From: Planctomycetota bacterium
GTDB lineage: Bacteria; Planctomycetota; UBA1135
NCBI GenBank assembly: GCA_003501525.1
Contig: DNPI01000041.1
Coordinates: forward strand, 1 to 32,507
Direction: 5' to 3'
DNA: 32,507 nucleotides
Each line of letters starts with the position of its first letter. Positions within the stretch are counted from its first letter, which is position 1. Both the position numbers and the translations under genes were made by a program. The notes beneath the pieces are model-generated. The model saw only the letters and a list, made by a program, of their open reading frames with translations, ran no database searches and was not told the DNA's origin. This document shows, piece after piece, positions 32,309 through 32,507 of this stretch.

Positions 32309-32507
32309 ATGTACATTGCTCTTGGTGCTGTCGCTCTTCTGGCCATTGTTCTTATTGCCTTATACAACGGTTTGGTCTCCATTCGTAATCAATGCGACGA
32401 AGCTTGGTCGAACGTGGATACCGAGCTCAAGCGCCGATACGACCTAATCCCCAACCTTGTAAGTACGGTCAAGGGATATGCTTCACATGAGAAGGACCTT
32501 CTCGAGA
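32309..32507 (+). CDS. lemA: LemA family protein, N-terminal part (3' end outside window)
   Basis: The first 66 codons are visible from the ATG at 32309. A signal-anchor helix (MYIALGAVALLAIVLIALYNGLV) is followed by the LemA core IRNQCDEAWSNVDTELKRRYDLIPNLVSTVKGYASHE, with the conserved LKRRxDLIPNLV and VKGYAxHE motifs. LemA proteins are membrane-anchored helical-bundle proteins with extracytoplasmic coiled helices; their function is poorly defined, though they often sit near TPM-domain or M48 protease genes. Those neighbours would be beyond the window end. Confidence 0.92.
   Translation, partial: MYIALGAVALLAIVLIALYNGLVSIRNQCDEAWSNVDTELKRRYDLIPNLVSTVKGYASHEKDLLE

Overview
The window looks like a moderate-GC chromosomal segment from a marine Planctomycetota-type (PVC-group) bacterium. 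This is inferred from gene content: a sulfatase with formylglycine-generating enzymes, DUF1080 proteins, Tat-exported Gfo/Idh/MocA oxidoreductases, a Kelch-symporter fusion, very large secreted LamG/discoidin proteins, and frequent TTG/GTG starts. Genes are tightly packed. I see no tRNA, rRNA, CRISPR array, insertion sequence or obvious pseudogene, and no gene-free stretch exceeds about 125 bases.

Region 1 (1-9330, + strand) is a catabolic operon: the end of nagB, a Kelch::sodium-solute symporter fusion, a secreted sialidase-fold protein, an enolase-superfamily enzyme, an old-yellow-enzyme-type oxidoreductase, an Nramp-fold transporter that has lost the metal-site motifs, and a DUF993 aldolase-like protein. 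Junctions overlap by NTGA tetranucleotides. It resembles sialic-acid/amino-sugar utilisation, but there is no recognisable nanA, nanE or nanK here. The dehydratase-like plus aldolase-like pair points to a sugar-acid pathway that I cannot name.

Region 2 (9327-12833) holds a secreted alpha/alpha-toroid protein, a membrane-anchored beta-helix protein and a small OmpH-like protein.

Region 3 (12867-23249) is the most interesting. It is a divergent locus with two halves that start almost on top of each other near 19410. Leftward: an FGE-fold protein without the catalytic cysteines, a Tat-exported Gfo/Idh/MocA oxidoreductase, a cytochrome b562-like protein, a true FGE carrying a lipobox, and a DUF1080-DUF1080-SGNH-DUF1080 fusion. 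Rightward: an ApbE flavin transferase, a second Tat-exported Gfo/Idh/MocA oxidoreductase and a Cys-type sulfatase. Together they suggest an envelope-located system that desulfates glycans and cleaves glycosides through a 3-keto (oxidise, then eliminate) route, possibly with a dedicated periplasmic electron carrier.

Region 4 (23246-32507) holds a 1326-residue secreted zinc metalloprotease with nested adhesive domains and an unusual 5' leader, a family-2-like glycosyltransferase, a secreted PQQ-type sugar dehydrogenase, formate-tetrahydrofolate ligase, a membrane protein of unknown function and the start of lemA.

All functional calls come from motif reading and family knowledge; no searches were run.
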